This document shows, piece after piece, positions 29,439 to 37,905 of a stretch of 64,000 nucleotides of DNA. Made by a program: the position numbers and the translations under genes. The notes below the pieces were generated by a model that was not told the DNA's origin, did not search any database, and saw only the letters and a program-made list of their open reading frames with translations. The stretch covers positions 1 through 64,000 of the forward strand of contig NZ_BAMS01000003.1 in the NCBI RefSeq assembly GCF_000616095.1, in the 5' to 3' direction. Source of the stretch: Sneathiella glossodoripedis JCM 23214. GTDB taxonomy: Bacteria; Pseudomonadota; Alphaproteobacteria; Sneathiellales; Sneathiellaceae. Position 1 is the first letter of the stretch, and each line of letters starts with the position of its first letter.

Positions 29439-30280
29439 GGATTTTATTGACAGGTGCCGGCGGGCAGGTCGGGCAGGAAGTCGTGCGCGCCGCCAAAAGC
29501 ACTGAGGGAATAGAGGTGATCGCCTGTGATCGCGCCCAGCTTGATATTACTGATAAGGCGAGCATCGAGCGGCAGATAGAGCAGCATGAGCCGCACTGTA
29601 TCGTCAATGCGGCGGCCTATACAGCCGTTGACCGGGCGGAGGAAGACGTTTTGCTGGCCGAGGCAATCAATGCGAAGGCGTGCGGGTATCTGGCCGGTGC
29701 AGCCGCAAAGGCTGATATTCCGCTTATTCATATTTCGACGGATTTTGTCTTTGATGGCCAAAAGAGTGAGCCATATGTGGAAAGCGATCCTTGCGCCCCT
29801 TTAAGCGTTTACGGAAAAAGCAAACGTGGCGGGGAGGTTGCCATCGCGCAGCTTTGGGCTCGGCACATTATTTTGCGCACCGCTTGGGTGTTCGGCGGAA
29901 AGACTAATTTCGCTGCGACTATGCGCCGTCTGGCGAAGGAGAGATCGCAGATTTCTGTTGTGGACGATCAGGTGGGCGGCCCGACACCTGCGCGGCATAT
30001 TGCATCAGCCCTGCTGACAATTGCTCAAAAGCTGCAGACGCCCGATTTCAACGAATATGGTATTTATCATTTTACGGGCGCGCCCTTTGTATCCTGGTAT
30101 GAATTTGCCTGTGAAATTTTGAAAGATGAAGCCGTAGAACTCTTGCCCATTCCCACATCCGCCTATCCGGTCCCCGCAAAAAGACCGGCTAATTCACGAC
30201 TGAACTGCGACAGGATCAAACGGGTATTTGCAATTGACCAACCTGACTGGCGGGCCGAGTTACATCAGAAAAAAGGATAA
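29435..30280 (+). CDS. rfbD: dTDP-4-dehydrorhamnose reductase
   Basis: This is the last enzyme of the pathway, reducing dTDP-4-keto-L-rhamnose to dTDP-L-rhamnose with NAD(P)H. The protein of 281 residues begins with the nucleotide-binding [10 protein letters not shown] and has [13 protein letters not shown], the STDFVFDG catalytic segment and YGKSKRGGE with the Tyr/Lys pair. The start is TTG at 29435, chosen because it gives the family N-terminus and overlaps the rfbB stop (TTGA); an earlier in-frame start would extend 44 residues into rfbB. A thioesterase gene follows after five bases. Confidence 0.92.
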   Translation: MRILLTGAGGQVGQEVVRAAKSTEGIEVIACDRAQLDITDKASIERQIEQHEPHCIVNAAAYTAVDRAEEDVLLAEAINAKACGYLAGAAAKADIPLIHISTDFVFDGQKSEPYVESDPCAPLSVYGKSKRGGEVAIAQLWARHIILRTAWVFGGKTNFAATMRRLAKERSQISVVDDQVGGPTPARHIASALLTIAQKLQTPDFNEYGIYHFTGAPFVSWYEFACEILKDEAVELLPIPTSAYPVPAKRPANSRLNCDRIKRVFAIDQPDWRAELHQKKG

Positions 30281-30285
30281 GAATA

Positions 30286-30714
30286 ATGACAACAAAAGCT
30301 GATTTTCCCTTTCTGTTTGGATTTCGGGTGAGATATGCGGAAATTGACGGGCAGGGGGTTGTCTTCAATGCCCATTATCTCACCTATTTCGATGTGGCGA
30401 TCACGGAATATTTTCGCGATATGGGGTTCGATTATGTGGCCTATCCGCGTGAGACCGGCTGTGATTTCCACCTGGTTAAATCCCTGGTCAATTATGAAAA
30501 ACCGCTGCTGTTCGATACCGAATTTGAGGTTGGCTGCAGATGCGCCAAATTAGGGAACAGTTCGCTGACGTTTGAGCTGGCCATATTCGATAAAGCGTCA
30601 GAAACCCGCTATGCGACCGGTGAAATCGTGTGGGTGAATACCCATCAAAGCACCCATAAAACACATAGCGTCCCGGACAGCATCCGCAAGATGATTACCG
30701 CCTATCAGGCATAA
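30286..30714 (+). CDS. Acyl-CoA thioesterase, 4HBT hotdog family
   Basis: This is a 142-residue single hotdog-fold protein of the 4-hydroxybenzoyl-CoA thioesterase type. The signature near the N-terminus, RYAEIDGQGVVFNAHYLTYFD, places an acidic residue and the conserved Asn in the active site, and the central helix follows. The usual catalytic Asp of YaeDTDxxGxVyh is Asp in EIDGQG. The substrate is an acyl-CoA of unknown type. It is five bases downstream of rfbD and is likely the last gene of that transcript, although a role in rhamnose metabolism is not expected. A strong terminator follows. Confidence 0.85.
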   Translation: MTTKADFPFLFGFRVRYAEIDGQGVVFNAHYLTYFDVAITEYFRDMGFDYVAYPRETGCDFHLVKSLVNYEKPLLFDTEFEVGCRCAKLGNSSLTFELAIFDKASETRYATGEIVWVNTHQSTHKTHSVPDSIRKMITAYQA

Positions 30715-30740
30715 TCATAAGGCTGCCATGTGCACATAAA

Positions 30741-30782
30741 ACAACCCCCGCTGGGGGGAGCGGGGGTTGTGGGGCCTTTTTA
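30741..30782 (+). terminator. Intrinsic terminator after the rfb–thioesterase transcript
   Basis: ACAACCCCCGCT at 30741–30752 pairs perfectly with AGCGGGGGTTGT at 30759–30770 around six G residues. A second short stem with T residues (GGCCTTTTTAAGGCC) follows at 30773–30787. It separates this plus-strand transcript from the convergent hsp20 gene. Confidence 0.8.
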
Positions 30783-30808
30783 AGGCCTTGAGCGAGGTAA
30801 TGGCGTGA

Positions 30809-31270
30809 TCAGGCAGCTTTGCCTTCGATCAGATTGCCTGGTTTGCCAATCTTGATTGTTTGGGGTTTCAGGGCTTCGGGAATTTCTTTTTGAAGAGAAA
30901 TTTTCAGAAGGCCCTTATCCATTTCAGCGCCCATCACCTTGATGTTGTCGCTCAGATCAAAGCGGTAATCCAGTGACAGGTTTGTCAATCCGCGATGCAG
31001 ATATTCCACATTGCCATTTTCTGAGCTGTCCTCAGCTTCGGATTTGGCTGTGATGGCGAGGGTGTTCTGGGTCAAAGTGATTTCAATGTCATCTTCGCCA
31101 AAACCCGGAGCCGCGATCACGATCTCATATTTATCGTCCGCGGATTTCTTCACGTCATAGCTGGGTTGGCTTGAATCTGTTGAAGCGCGTTCCAATTCGT
31201 TGAAGAGACGGCCAAATGTGCCGTAACCAATCGTTGGACGCAATACGGGTGTAAAATCAAAAGTACGCAT
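30809..31270 (-). CDS. Small heat-shock protein, Hsp20/alpha-crystallin family
   Basis: This 153-residue IbpA-like chaperone binds unfolding proteins and keeps them refoldable. The N-terminal arm carries FDFTPVLRPTIGYGTFGRLF. The alpha-crystallin domain spans about residues 37–130, with YEIVIAAPGFGEDDIEIT, the YLHRGL segment and a late GLLKISL strand. A C-terminal extension contains the IxI-like TIKIGK anchor. The start at 31270 has GGAGG nine bases upstream; an open frame extends further but would run through the leader. Upstream lie a sigma-32 promoter and a leader that fits a ROSE thermometer, so both transcription and translation should rise with heat. Confidence 0.92.
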   Translation of the reverse strand: MRTFDFTPVLRPTIGYGTFGRLFNELERASTDSSQPSYDVKKSADDKYEIVIAAPGFGEDDIEITLTQNTLAITAKSEAEDSSENGNVEYLHRGLTNLSLDYRFDLSDNIKVMGAEMDKGLLKISLQKEIPEALKPQTIKIGKPGNLIEGKAA

Positions 31271-31358
31271 TTTAATATCCTCCTTCAGAGCAATATATCT
31301 GTGGGTTCCCCCGTTTTCGGGCCGAACCATGTGATATCGAAGCCAATTGCAGGCCTTC
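31271..31358 (-). promoter_or_regulatory. ROSE-like RNA thermometer in the hsp20 leader
   Basis: In the transcript, TTGCT (complement of 31289–31293) can pair with AGGA of the Shine–Dalgarno sequence (complement of 31278–31281), leaving the G bulged, and is extended by ATA/TAT pairs outside. The UU(G)CU:AGGA helix with a bulged G is the defining element of ROSE thermometers in Rhizobiales hsp leaders. The loop between is seven bases. The leader of about 88 bases has room for the additional upstream hairpins typical of ROSE, but I did not fold them. Confidence 0.6.
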
Positions 31359-31365
31359 GATACGC

Positions 31366-31396
31366 CATATGTAAGAAGTGCAAAAAAGCTTTCAAG
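31366..31396 (-). promoter_or_regulatory. RpoH (sigma-32) promoter of hsp20
   Basis: On the minus strand, CTTG (complement of 31393–31396) is followed after exactly 17 bases by CTTACATATG (complement of 31366–31375). The alphaproteobacterial sigma-32 consensus is CTTG-N17-CYTATNTNNG; only one of the defined positions differs. Transcription would start near 31358. Confidence 0.7.
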
Positions 31397-31459
31397 TTGC
31401 TATGAGAGAAAATTAACAATTTTAGATTATTTAGAACAATGAACAACAGAAGGATGGCT

Positions 31460-31900
31460 ATGAGTACAGGGCGAAGTGAGCAAGAAGCCAACGTCGAGGG
31501 AGCGATTTTTTTCTCCAGAACCTATGACGAGGCCCTGTTAATGGTGGTCGAGGCAAGAGAATATCTGTTGGGGCCGGGAAAGGCCGCCGTTCGCAAGCTG
31601 CCCAGCGAAGCCAGCTTCTGCTATGCGACAGAATCGCTCCGTCTTACGACACGATTGACCGAATGCATGTCATGGTTGATGTTTCAAAGAGCCGTCACAG
31701 AGGGCGAAATTACCGCTGAAGAAGCACAGGCAGAGGAATGCCATTTACAGTTTCAGGAAACCTGTCTGCCTGATGAGCAGGTCAGTAATCTGGAGTTGTT
31801 GCCGCCGGGTCTTGTCTCGTTGCTGGAGAGAAGCGAATCCCTGTATCGGCGTATTTTAAGGCTGGATCAGCTGGCGATAGAAAAATACCGTGCCGGCTAA
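31460..31900 (+). CDS. DUF1465 family protein
   Basis: This is a conserved alphaproteobacterial protein of about 146 residues with no proven function. Family marks are FFSRTYDEALLMVVEAREYL at the N-terminus, the central ESLRLTTRLTECMSWLMFQRA and the C-terminal LRLDQLA. It is helical and acidic, without membrane segment or signal peptide, so it is probably cytoplasmic. The ATG at 31460 is preferred because AGAAGGA lies just upstream; in-frame ATGs at 31439 and 31454 would add a few residues but lack a ribosome site. It is divergent from hsp20 and convergent with rpmE. Confidence 0.75.
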   Translation: MSTGRSEQEANVEGAIFFSRTYDEALLMVVEAREYLLGPGKAAVRKLPSEASFCYATESLRLTTRLTECMSWLMFQRAVTEGEITAEEAQAEECHLQFQETCLPDEQVSNLELLPPGLVSLLERSESLYRRILRLDQLAIEKYRAG

Positions 31901-31948
31901 GGATGCGCGGGGAGTTTGAGGTCAGCCCTGCTCTTGAAAATCACGCAT

Positions 31949-31974
31949 GAAAAAGGCGCCCCGAAAGAGCGCCT
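31949..31974 (-). terminator. Intrinsic terminator after rpmE
   Basis: AGGCGC and GCGCCT (31954–31959 and 31969–31974 on the plus strand) form the stem, and in the minus-strand direction it is followed by a run of T residues. It lies 23 bases past the rpmE stop. Confidence 0.75.
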
Positions 31975-31997
31975 GATATCGTTCAAGTCAAACTGGC

Positions 31998-32213
31998 TTA
32001 TTTCAGGCCAAAGTTTGAGAAACGCTTGTTAAACTTGGCAACACGACCGTCTTCACGAATACGCTGCGTACCACCTGTCCATGCGGGGTGTGTTTTCACG
32101 TCAATGTCCAGCTTCAGAACGTCGCCTTCATATGTAGAGCGTGTTTCAAATGTTGATCCATCTGTCAGTTCAACAGTGAGGATGTCGTAATTTGGATGTA
32201 TATCTTTTTTCAT
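31998..32213 (-). CDS. rpmE: 50S ribosomal protein L31
   Basis: Ribosomal protein L31 bridges the ribosomal subunits. The 71-residue protein begins with MKKDIHPNY and has the conserved [13 protein letters not shown] and SHPAWTGG-type [10 protein letters not shown] motifs, ending in KFNKRF. It lacks the CxxC zinc-binding cysteines, so it is the zinc-independent form usual in Alphaproteobacteria. The start at 32213 is the family start; a longer frame to 32249 is not needed. It is divergent from the MsbA-like exporter, an arrangement often seen in this class. Confidence 0.95.
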   Translation of the reverse strand: MKKDIHPNYDILTVELTDGSTFETRSTYEGDVLKLDIDVKTHPAWTGGTQRIREDGRVAKFNKRFSNFGLK

Positions 32214-32326
32214 AGTCGCCTCTACCCTCTCGGGGATGCTGGAATTCACTAAGCGGGCCTTATATTAAAGGATCGCCCCCATGGCAAGCAAAGATATAGT
32301 TTTTTGCGAATTTTCTTGTAGAAAGC

Positions 32327-34192
32327 ATGAATTTCCTTAAAACCGGGGGCAGAAGAATTCGTGTTGAAAGTAATAGAGTGACTGATACGCAGCTTGATAA
32401 AGAACCATCGCAGGAGAGAAAAGGCAAGGAAAAGCCTGACTTTACCAGACTTCTGGACCTGTATCGATTCGTAAAGCCCTATAAACTGCAGTTTGCAGGG
32501 GCGATGATAGCGCTGGTTATCGCATCCGCCAGTCTGTTGCTGATCGGGCAGGCGATCCGCCTTCTTCTGGATCATGGATTTTCAGCGGGGTCGGAAAATC
32601 TGAATCAGTATTTTCTGGGATTGATGGTCGTCGTTGTCGGGCTCGCCTTTGCTTCTTTCGCCCGATATTATCTTGTTTCCTGGATTGGCGAGCGGGTCAT
32701 ATCGGATATTCGCTCAGCGGTGTTCAGTCATATTCTAAAACTTAATCCTGCCTTTTTTGAAATGACGCGCACGGGCGAGGTTCTATCGCGCCTGACAACG
32801 GATACCACACTGATCCAGACAGTGATCGGATCATCCGTTTCAGTTGCGCTGCGAAATATTCTCTCTTTCGTAGGGGGGCTGGCGCTGCTTATTTATACCA
32901 GTCCGAAACTGGCTGGTATGGTCCTGCTGGTCGTGCCCTTTATCGTATTGCCCATCATTGTTTTTGGCCGCAAGGTGCGAAAGCTGAGCACCGTTAATCA
33001 GGACAGTATCGCACGGGTCAGCTCAACCGCGGACGAGACGCTTCGCGCAATTCAGACAAGTCAGGCATATACTCATGAAGAGCTGGACCGAAAAACCTTC
33101 AGCGAAAGTGTGGAAGAGAGTTTTCGCATTGCCATCAAACGCATTCGGGCGCGGGCCTGGTTGACGGCCATTGTGATTCTTCTGGTGTTTGGTGCCATTG
33201 ATTTTGTCCTCTGGAGCGGGGCAACAGATGTGGTCAATGGCAAGATGTCACCCGGAACACTTGGATCGTTTGTGTTTTACGCGATCGTTGTGGCGGGATC
33301 CATGGGCAGCCTGAGTGAAATCTGGGGTGAGCTGCAACGCGCAGCGGGCGCATCAGAGCGCTTGATGGAGCTGCTTAACCAGAAACCACAGATTACGGCG
33401 CCTGAAAATCCGCAAGTTGTCGGCACTAAACTGGTCAGTGGGATTGCTTTTAAAAATGTCGGCTTTCACTATCCCACGCGGGAGAATTTACCTGCGCTTG
33501 AGGAATTTACGCTTGATATAGCTCCCGGGGAGACGGTGGCCCTTGTGGGACCCAGCGGGGCAGGAAAGACCACGGTGTTTCAGTTGCTGTTGCGGTTTTA
33601 TGATCCCCAAAGCGGACATATTGAAATCAACGGTGTGGATATTGCGAAAGCGAGCCCTACTGAGGTACGAGCTCTGACGGGACTGGTGCCACAGGATCCT
33701 GTTATTTTTGCGGATACGGCACGTAACAATATTCTGTATGGGCGGCCAGACGCCACAGAGGCTGAGGTTATAGAGGCGGCAAAATCAGCGGCGGCAATGG
33801 ATTTCATCGAGCAATTGCCACATGGGCTTGATACCCAGTTTGGCGAGCGTGGGATAACCTTGTCGGGGGGGCAAAAACAACGGATCGCCATTGCGCGGGC
33901 AATTTTGCGGGACCCCCAAATTCTGCTGCTGGATGAGGCAACATCTGCGCTGGATGCGGAAAGTGAACATGCGGTGCAAGGCGCGCTTGTCAATTTGATG
34001 AAAGGCCGGACGACACTTGTGATTGCCCATCGTCTCGCCACCGTATTGAGCGCGGATCGCATCATCGTTATTGATAATGGCAAGATTGTTGCCCAAGGTA
34101 CACATGAAGAGCTGATGCAGGAAGACAGCTTGTATGCAAAACTAGCGAAACTGCAATTCGATACGGGCCGCGAGGCATTGGCGGTGTCCTGA
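32327..34192 (+). CDS. MsbA-type ABC exporter (permease–ATPase fusion)
   Basis: This 621-residue half-transporter probably works as a homodimer in the inner membrane and exports lipid or another hydrophobic substrate. Six membrane segments occupy about residues 55–335, with SDIRSAVFSHILKLNPAFFE as a coupling-helix region. The ATPase has Walker A (GPSGAGKTT), a Q loop (GLVPQDPVIFADT), signature LSGGQKQRIAIARAIL, Walker B (ILLLDEATSALD) and the switch histidine (VIAHRLAT). The first 30–35 residues are polar and could be shortened; the start is an ATG at 32327. It resembles the alphaproteobacterial MsbA relative placed beside rpmE. A paraoxonase-like gene follows after 19 bases. Confidence 0.9.
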   Translation: MNFLKTGGRRIRVESNRVTDTQLDKEPSQERKGKEKPDFTRLLDLYRFVKPYKLQFAGAMIALVIASASLLLIGQAIRLLLDHGFSAGSENLNQYFLGLMVVVVGLAFASFARYYLVSWIGERVISDIRSAVFSHILKLNPAFFEMTRTGEVLSRLTTDTTLIQTVIGSSVSVALRNILSFVGGLALLIYTSPKLAGMVLLVVPFIVLPIIVFGRKVRKLSTVNQDSIARVSSTADETLRAIQTSQAYTHEELDRKTFSESVEESFRIAIKRIRARAWLTAIVILLVFGAIDFVLWSGATDVVNGKMSPGTLGSFVFYAIVVAGSMGSLSEIWGELQRAAGASERLMELLNQKPQITAPENPQVVGTKLVSGIAFKNVGFHYPTRENLPALEEFTLDIAPGETVALVGPSGAGKTTVFQLLLRFYDPQSGHIEINGVDIAKASPTEVRALTGLVPQDPVIFADTARNNILYGRPDATEAEVIEAAKSAAAMDFIEQLPHGLDTQFGERGITLSGGQKQRIAIARAILRDPQILLLDEATSALDAESEHAVQGALVNLMKGRTTLVIAHRLATVLSADRIIVIDNGKIVAQGTHEELMQEDSLYAKLAKLQFDTGREALAVS

Positions 34193-34211
34193 TAAAACAG
34201 GGTGGGCATAG

Positions 34212-35282
34212 ATGAACTTGATACAGCGTCTGTTTTTTACATTTATGGCCCTTCTGTTTGTCGGCGTTGGCTTCGCAGTTTATGTGCTTGTCTCAACCGG
34301 GCAGTTCGATACTTTTGAAGTGGGCTTTACAGGACATTGTGTTGCCATTGAAGGCTTGGCAGGGGCGGAAGATATTATTATTGATCCGCAATCGAGTGTT
34401 GCTTTCATCTCATCTGTTCAGCGCCGAATGACGACAGAAGGTGACAGGCAGGGGCGCGGTGCCATTTATCTGTATGATTTGAAAAATCCGGCACTGGAGC
34501 CGGTCAATTTAACACCTCACGCGAGTGCAGATTTTCGGCCCGCCGGGCTATCCTACTATCCAGATGAAAATGGATCGGGATTTCTGTTTGTGATTAACAG
34601 AACGCATGATGTTCCCTTTGATGAAAAACCGGCAAAGGTGATCATTTATCGGTGGGAACAGGGTGCGCTTGATCAGATCAAGACCGTGGAGGTTGGTATC
34701 AGCCCGAGCAATATCGTGGCGACCGGCCCGGCGCAGTTTTATGTGACCAATGATTTCGCTTTTGCTGGCGGGATAGGGGCGGACTTACAAAAAATTCTGG
34801 CGTTACCTGTATCGGAAGTCGGGTATTTTGACGGGCAGGATTATCGGGCGGTGGCAAGCGGTCTTGCCTTTGCCAATGGCATTGCACGTTCGCGAGATGG
34901 AAATCTGGTTTTTGTCGCTGAAACGTTATCGCGTCAGATTTCGGTTTTTGAGCGAAACAGCGAAAATGGTGAATTGACATTGCAAGGTGAAATTCCGCTG
35001 CAGGCGGCACCGGATAATATCAATGTGGATGAAGAGGGCCAGCTATGGATAGCTGGGCATCCACAACTATTGAGCCTGTATGGGCATCGCGGTGATGCGG
35101 GCAAGCTGTCACCCAGCTATCTGATGACGCTGGAGCGCGGGGCTGCGCAGCAATATGTGATCAAGGATCTGATGCGCGATGCGGGGGATTTGATTTCTGG
35201 CGCATCTGTTGTGGCCCCGATAGGCGATCGGTTTCTAGTCGGTGCACCCTTTGAGAATAAAATCCTTGATTGCAGTCGCTAG
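34212..35282 (+). CDS. Paraoxonase/arylesterase-like beta-propeller protein, membrane-anchored
   Basis: A 356-residue protein resembling the calcium-dependent lactonases PON1–3. Residues 7–29 form one hydrophobic N-terminal segment, likely an uncleaved anchor placing the propeller in the periplasm. PON-like stretches are GAEDIIIDPQSSVAFISS (Glu53, Asp54), NIVATGPAQFYVTND, GLAFANGI (Asn222), VFVAETLSRQISVFER and APDNINVDEEGQLWIAGHP (Asp268, Asn269). These fit the PON1 calcium ligands Glu53, Asp54, Asn224, Asp269 and Asn270. The PON1 catalytic His115 aligns with Ala111 (FRPAGLS), and the PON1 Asn168–Asp169 pair reads Ser166–Asn167. Lactonase activity is therefore uncertain. It follows the ABC exporter closely and converges with the MotB-like gene. 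Confidence 0.75.
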   Translation: MNLIQRLFFTFMALLFVGVGFAVYVLVSTGQFDTFEVGFTGHCVAIEGLAGAEDIIIDPQSSVAFISSVQRRMTTEGDRQGRGAIYLYDLKNPALEPVNLTPHASADFRPAGLSYYPDENGSGFLFVINRTHDVPFDEKPAKVIIYRWEQGALDQIKTVEVGISPSNIVATGPAQFYVTNDFAFAGGIGADLQKILALPVSEVGYFDGQDYRAVASGLAFANGIARSRDGNLVFVAETLSRQISVFERNSENGELTLQGEIPLQAAPDNINVDEEGQLWIAGHPQLLSLYGHRGDAGKLSPSYLMTLERGAAQQYVIKDLMRDAGDLISGASVVAPIGDRFLVGAPFENKILDCSR

Positions 35283-35305
35283 GGGCGTGCGCCCCCAGGC
35301 TCTAT
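35282..35305. terminator. Short convergent hairpin between the PON-like and MotB-like genes
   Basis: GGGGC at 35282–35286 pairs with GCCCC at 35291–35295 around GTGC, then CAGGCTCTATTTTT. It is the only stem between the two convergent stops, and the T run points to plus-strand termination. The stem is short. Confidence 0.4.
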
Positions 35306-36684
35306 TTTTCCGTCAGTTTGAGTTCAATTCGTCGATTGCGCAGGTAGGCAATCTCATCGTCCCGTGGGTCCAGCGGCTGGAACTCTCCAAACCCGGTGGG
35401 GGCCAGCCTGTGCGGGGGGATGCCACGGGCAATCAGGTATTTGGTAACCGATAACGCCCGCGCCATGGATAGTTCCCAGTTTGATGGGAAGCGGGCTGTA
35501 TTAATGGGCTGTTTGTCGGTATGACCATCGACACGCAATACCCAATCGATTTCATCGGGAATATCTTTTGCGATATCAAGCAGGGTTTGAGCGAAGGCCT
35601 GCATGCTTTCACGGCCCTGTTTGCCAAGCTCAGCTTCGCCCAGACCGAAGAGGACTTCAGATTGGAAAACAAATCGATCCCCGACAATGCTGATACCGGG
35701 CTTGTCTTTCAGGACTTCGCGAAGCTGCCCAAAAAAGTCTGACCTGTATTGCTGAAGTTCCTGTACTTTTTGAGCGAGGGCCTGATTGAGGCGCCTACCG
35801 AGATCGGCGATCTGGGCCTTCTGTTCTTTGTCCTTGGCTTCGGAAATTTCGAGAGCTTCTTCGATACGAGCCAGTTGAAGACGCAATGCGGATAGTTGCG
35901 CGTTCAACGCCGCAACCTGTGCTTTGGCCTCCGCCGAGATTTTTTCCTCAGCGGTTAATTGATCCTGTGTTTGCAGATACAGGGCCTGTAGCTCCGAGAG
36001 CTGGATATCACGCTCTTCGATGTCCTTTTGCGCGAGGGAGGTTCTCTCCTCCTGCTCTGAGAGTTTTGCTTCCAGCTCCTTGCTGCGATCGCGCAAGTCC
36101 CCGATCTGGGTGTCTTTATCTTCCAACTTGCTGGCGAGAGTGCCAACCTCTGCCTCCAGTTCCTCGCGGACTTTCTTGAGCGCTTCGATGTCGCGTTTCA
36201 GGCTTTCAATTTCCTTGAGATTGACAGCGATTTTATCCTGTTCTGTCTTGATTTTTTCTTCTGCGGCTTTCAGTGCCTCTTCGCTGGCGGCGGTTTTTTC
36301 CTCCTGCTTGCGAAGGAGCAGAACAAGTTCGTCACGCTCGTTCTCCGCCTCTTGTGCGCGAGTGGTCAAGGTATCGAGCTGAATAATGGCGGTATCGCGT
36401 TCCTTGTTGGATTCCTGTAAGGAAGCCGTGAGATTGACAATATCCTGACGCAATTCCGTATTGGACTGTTTTTCAAGGGCGAGAAGGTCCGCCAGTTCCT
36501 CAACCTGGGCATTGAGCTTTTCAAGAGCCGCATCCCTGCCTGAGAGAGCTTGTGAGAGGAAAAACTGAGCCAGCACAAAAACGACAAGCAAAAAGATGAT
36601 TACCAGCAGCAAGGTCGTGAGCGCATCCACAAAACCCGGCCAGATTTCGTACCCTGCGCGCTGTCCACTGCGTTTGCGTGCCAT
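35302..36684 (-). CDS. MotB-like OmpA-domain protein with long coiled coil
   Basis: This is a 460-residue inner-membrane protein with three parts. A MotB-type plug and single membrane helix (about 18–45) includes Asp20 in WPGFVDALTTLL, matching the proton-binding Asp of MotB. About 230 residues of charged heptad-like coiled coil follow (about 50–290). The C-terminal OmpA/MotB domain (about 315–460) has RVDGHTDKQPI and peptidoglycan-binding motifs, with NRRIELKL at the end. True MotB has no such long coiled coil. It is the third gene of a minus-strand cassette whose other members are a MotA/TolQ-like channel and a Pro/Ala-rich OmpA protein. An ion-driven envelope machine is inferred; its function is unknown. 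Confidence 0.8.
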   Translation of the reverse strand: MARKRSGQRAGYEIWPGFVDALTTLLLVIIFLLVVFVLAQFFLSQALSGRDAALEKLNAQVEELADLLALEKQSNTELRQDIVNLTASLQESNKERDTAIIQLDTLTTRAQEAENERDELVLLLRKQEEKTAASEEALKAAEEKIKTEQDKIAVNLKEIESLKRDIEALKKVREELEAEVGTLASKLEDKDTQIGDLRDRSKELEAKLSEQEERTSLAQKDIEERDIQLSELQALYLQTQDQLTAEEKISAEAKAQVAALNAQLSALRLQLARIEEALEISEAKDKEQKAQIADLGRRLNQALAQKVQELQQYRSDFFGQLREVLKDKPGISIVGDRFVFQSEVLFGLGEAELGKQGRESMQAFAQTLLDIAKDIPDEIDWVLRVDGHTDKQPINTARFPSNWELSMARALSVTKYLIARGIPPHRLAPTGFGEFQPLDPRDDEIAYLRNRRIELKLTEK

Positions 36685-36706
36685 GCTCTACCCCTTAAGC
36701 CGTCAG

Positions 36707-37903
36707 TTACTTGCGCCGGTCTTCTTCGGCAATGGTTGCGATGGTACGCGTGAGCAGTTTGATGTCACTGCGAATTTCCTGAATGACCTGATTTCGGCCA
36801 TCTGCCACGTCTTCGAGCAGACGAGCCAAATACACATCCAGATTACGCAGGTGGTTCCGCGATGCCTGATCAAGGCCGCCCTGTTCCTGAACCTGAGCCA
36901 TGCGTTGCAGTACCGGTTTCAGCTCCATCTGACCTTCGACAAGCTTGACCATCAGATCCTGCTCCGCCCGCATCTGGTCGGTCAGTGCAGCGAGCTTCTC
37001 ACTGACACTGATCATGGCGCTTTCCCCGCTATGGCGTCGCTCTTCGTTGCGCGAGAGGGTCCGCTGGAGGGAATCGAGACTTTCCGCTGTTTGCTCCAGC
37101 AAGGCACTGACATAGGCTGGAACGCTCTGTTCGCCATCAGAAATGGCTGCGGGGCCAGCAGTGGTGAATTTGGTTACGGATGTCAGCCACTCTTCCAGAT
37201 CCGTATAAAATCGGTTCTGGGACTGGGCGGCCTGCATATCCAGAAAACCCAGTATCAAAGAGCCTGACAGACCGAACAGGGAGGATGAAAAGGCAACAGC
37301 CATACCCGCCAGAGGTTTTTCCAGACCGACTTTCAGTTCATCAAAAACTTTTGAGAAATCGCTGCTGCCCACATTCAGAGTGGTGATAGCATCGCCAACA
37401 GAGCCTACGGTTTCGAGCAGGCCCCAGAAGGTTCCAAGCAGCCCCAGGAATACGAGGACATTGATCAGATAGCGTGAAATGTCCCGCCCTTCGTCCAGCC
37501 GCGCGCTGATGCTGTCGAGAATGGTGTTCATGGTAATGGCGGTCATCCGCAGCGGACCGTTGCTGTCGCGAATGATTGTTGCCAGTGGCGAGAGCAGGTT
37601 GGGACCGGACTGGAGGGAAATGCCGCTTTCATTGCGTTTGAGATTTTCTGTCCAGTCGATTTCCGCATTCAGCATGAAAACCTGACGGAAGATAAATACG
37701 ATACCAAACAGCAGAACCGCGAGGATCAGACCATTGAGATACGGGTTTGCTTCAAAGGCGGACCGTGCTGGCTGAAACAGAAAAGCTGCGATGCCAGCGA
37801 CGATAGCCAGAAATATGACCATTCTGATCAGGTGCCGCCGAGGTTTTTTGATCTTTGGGGCATCAAGCCCGCTATTGGTTGAAATACCGGGAAGTGTTGT
37901 CAT
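36707..37903 (-). CDS. MotA/TolQ/ExbB-family channel-like protein
   Basis: This 398-residue membrane protein has hydrophobic segments at about residues 27–45, 55–75, 145–170 and 190–220. The family core is NVLVFLGLLGTFWGLLETV and GLEKPLAGMAVAFSSSLFGLSGSL, which is the TolQ/ExbB/MotA channel signature. The C-terminal 130 residues are charged and helical and probably lie in the cytoplasm. It is longer than TolQ (the real tolQ is at 54.8 kb) and unlike flagellar MotA. The gene sits 22 bp upstream of the MotB-like gene and two bases after the OmpA-like gene, so the three are cotranscribed. It should be the proton channel partner of the MotB-like protein. Confidence 0.82.
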   Translation of the reverse strand: MTTLPGISTNSGLDAPKIKKPRRHLIRMVIFLAIVAGIAAFLFQPARSAFEANPYLNGLILAVLLFGIVFIFRQVFMLNAEIDWTENLKRNESGISLQSGPNLLSPLATIIRDSNGPLRMTAITMNTILDSISARLDEGRDISRYLINVLVFLGLLGTFWGLLETVGSVGDAITTLNVGSSDFSKVFDELKVGLEKPLAGMAVAFSSSLFGLSGSLILGFLDMQAAQSQNRFYTDLEEWLTSVTKFTTAGPAAISDGEQSVPAYVSALLEQTAESLDSLQRTLSRNEERRHSGESAMISVSEKLAALTDQMRAEQDLMVKLVEGQMELKPVLQRMAQVQEQGGLDQASRNHLRNLDVYLARLLEDVADGRNQVIQEIRSDIKLLTRTIATIAEEDRRK

Positions 37904-37905
37904 GA

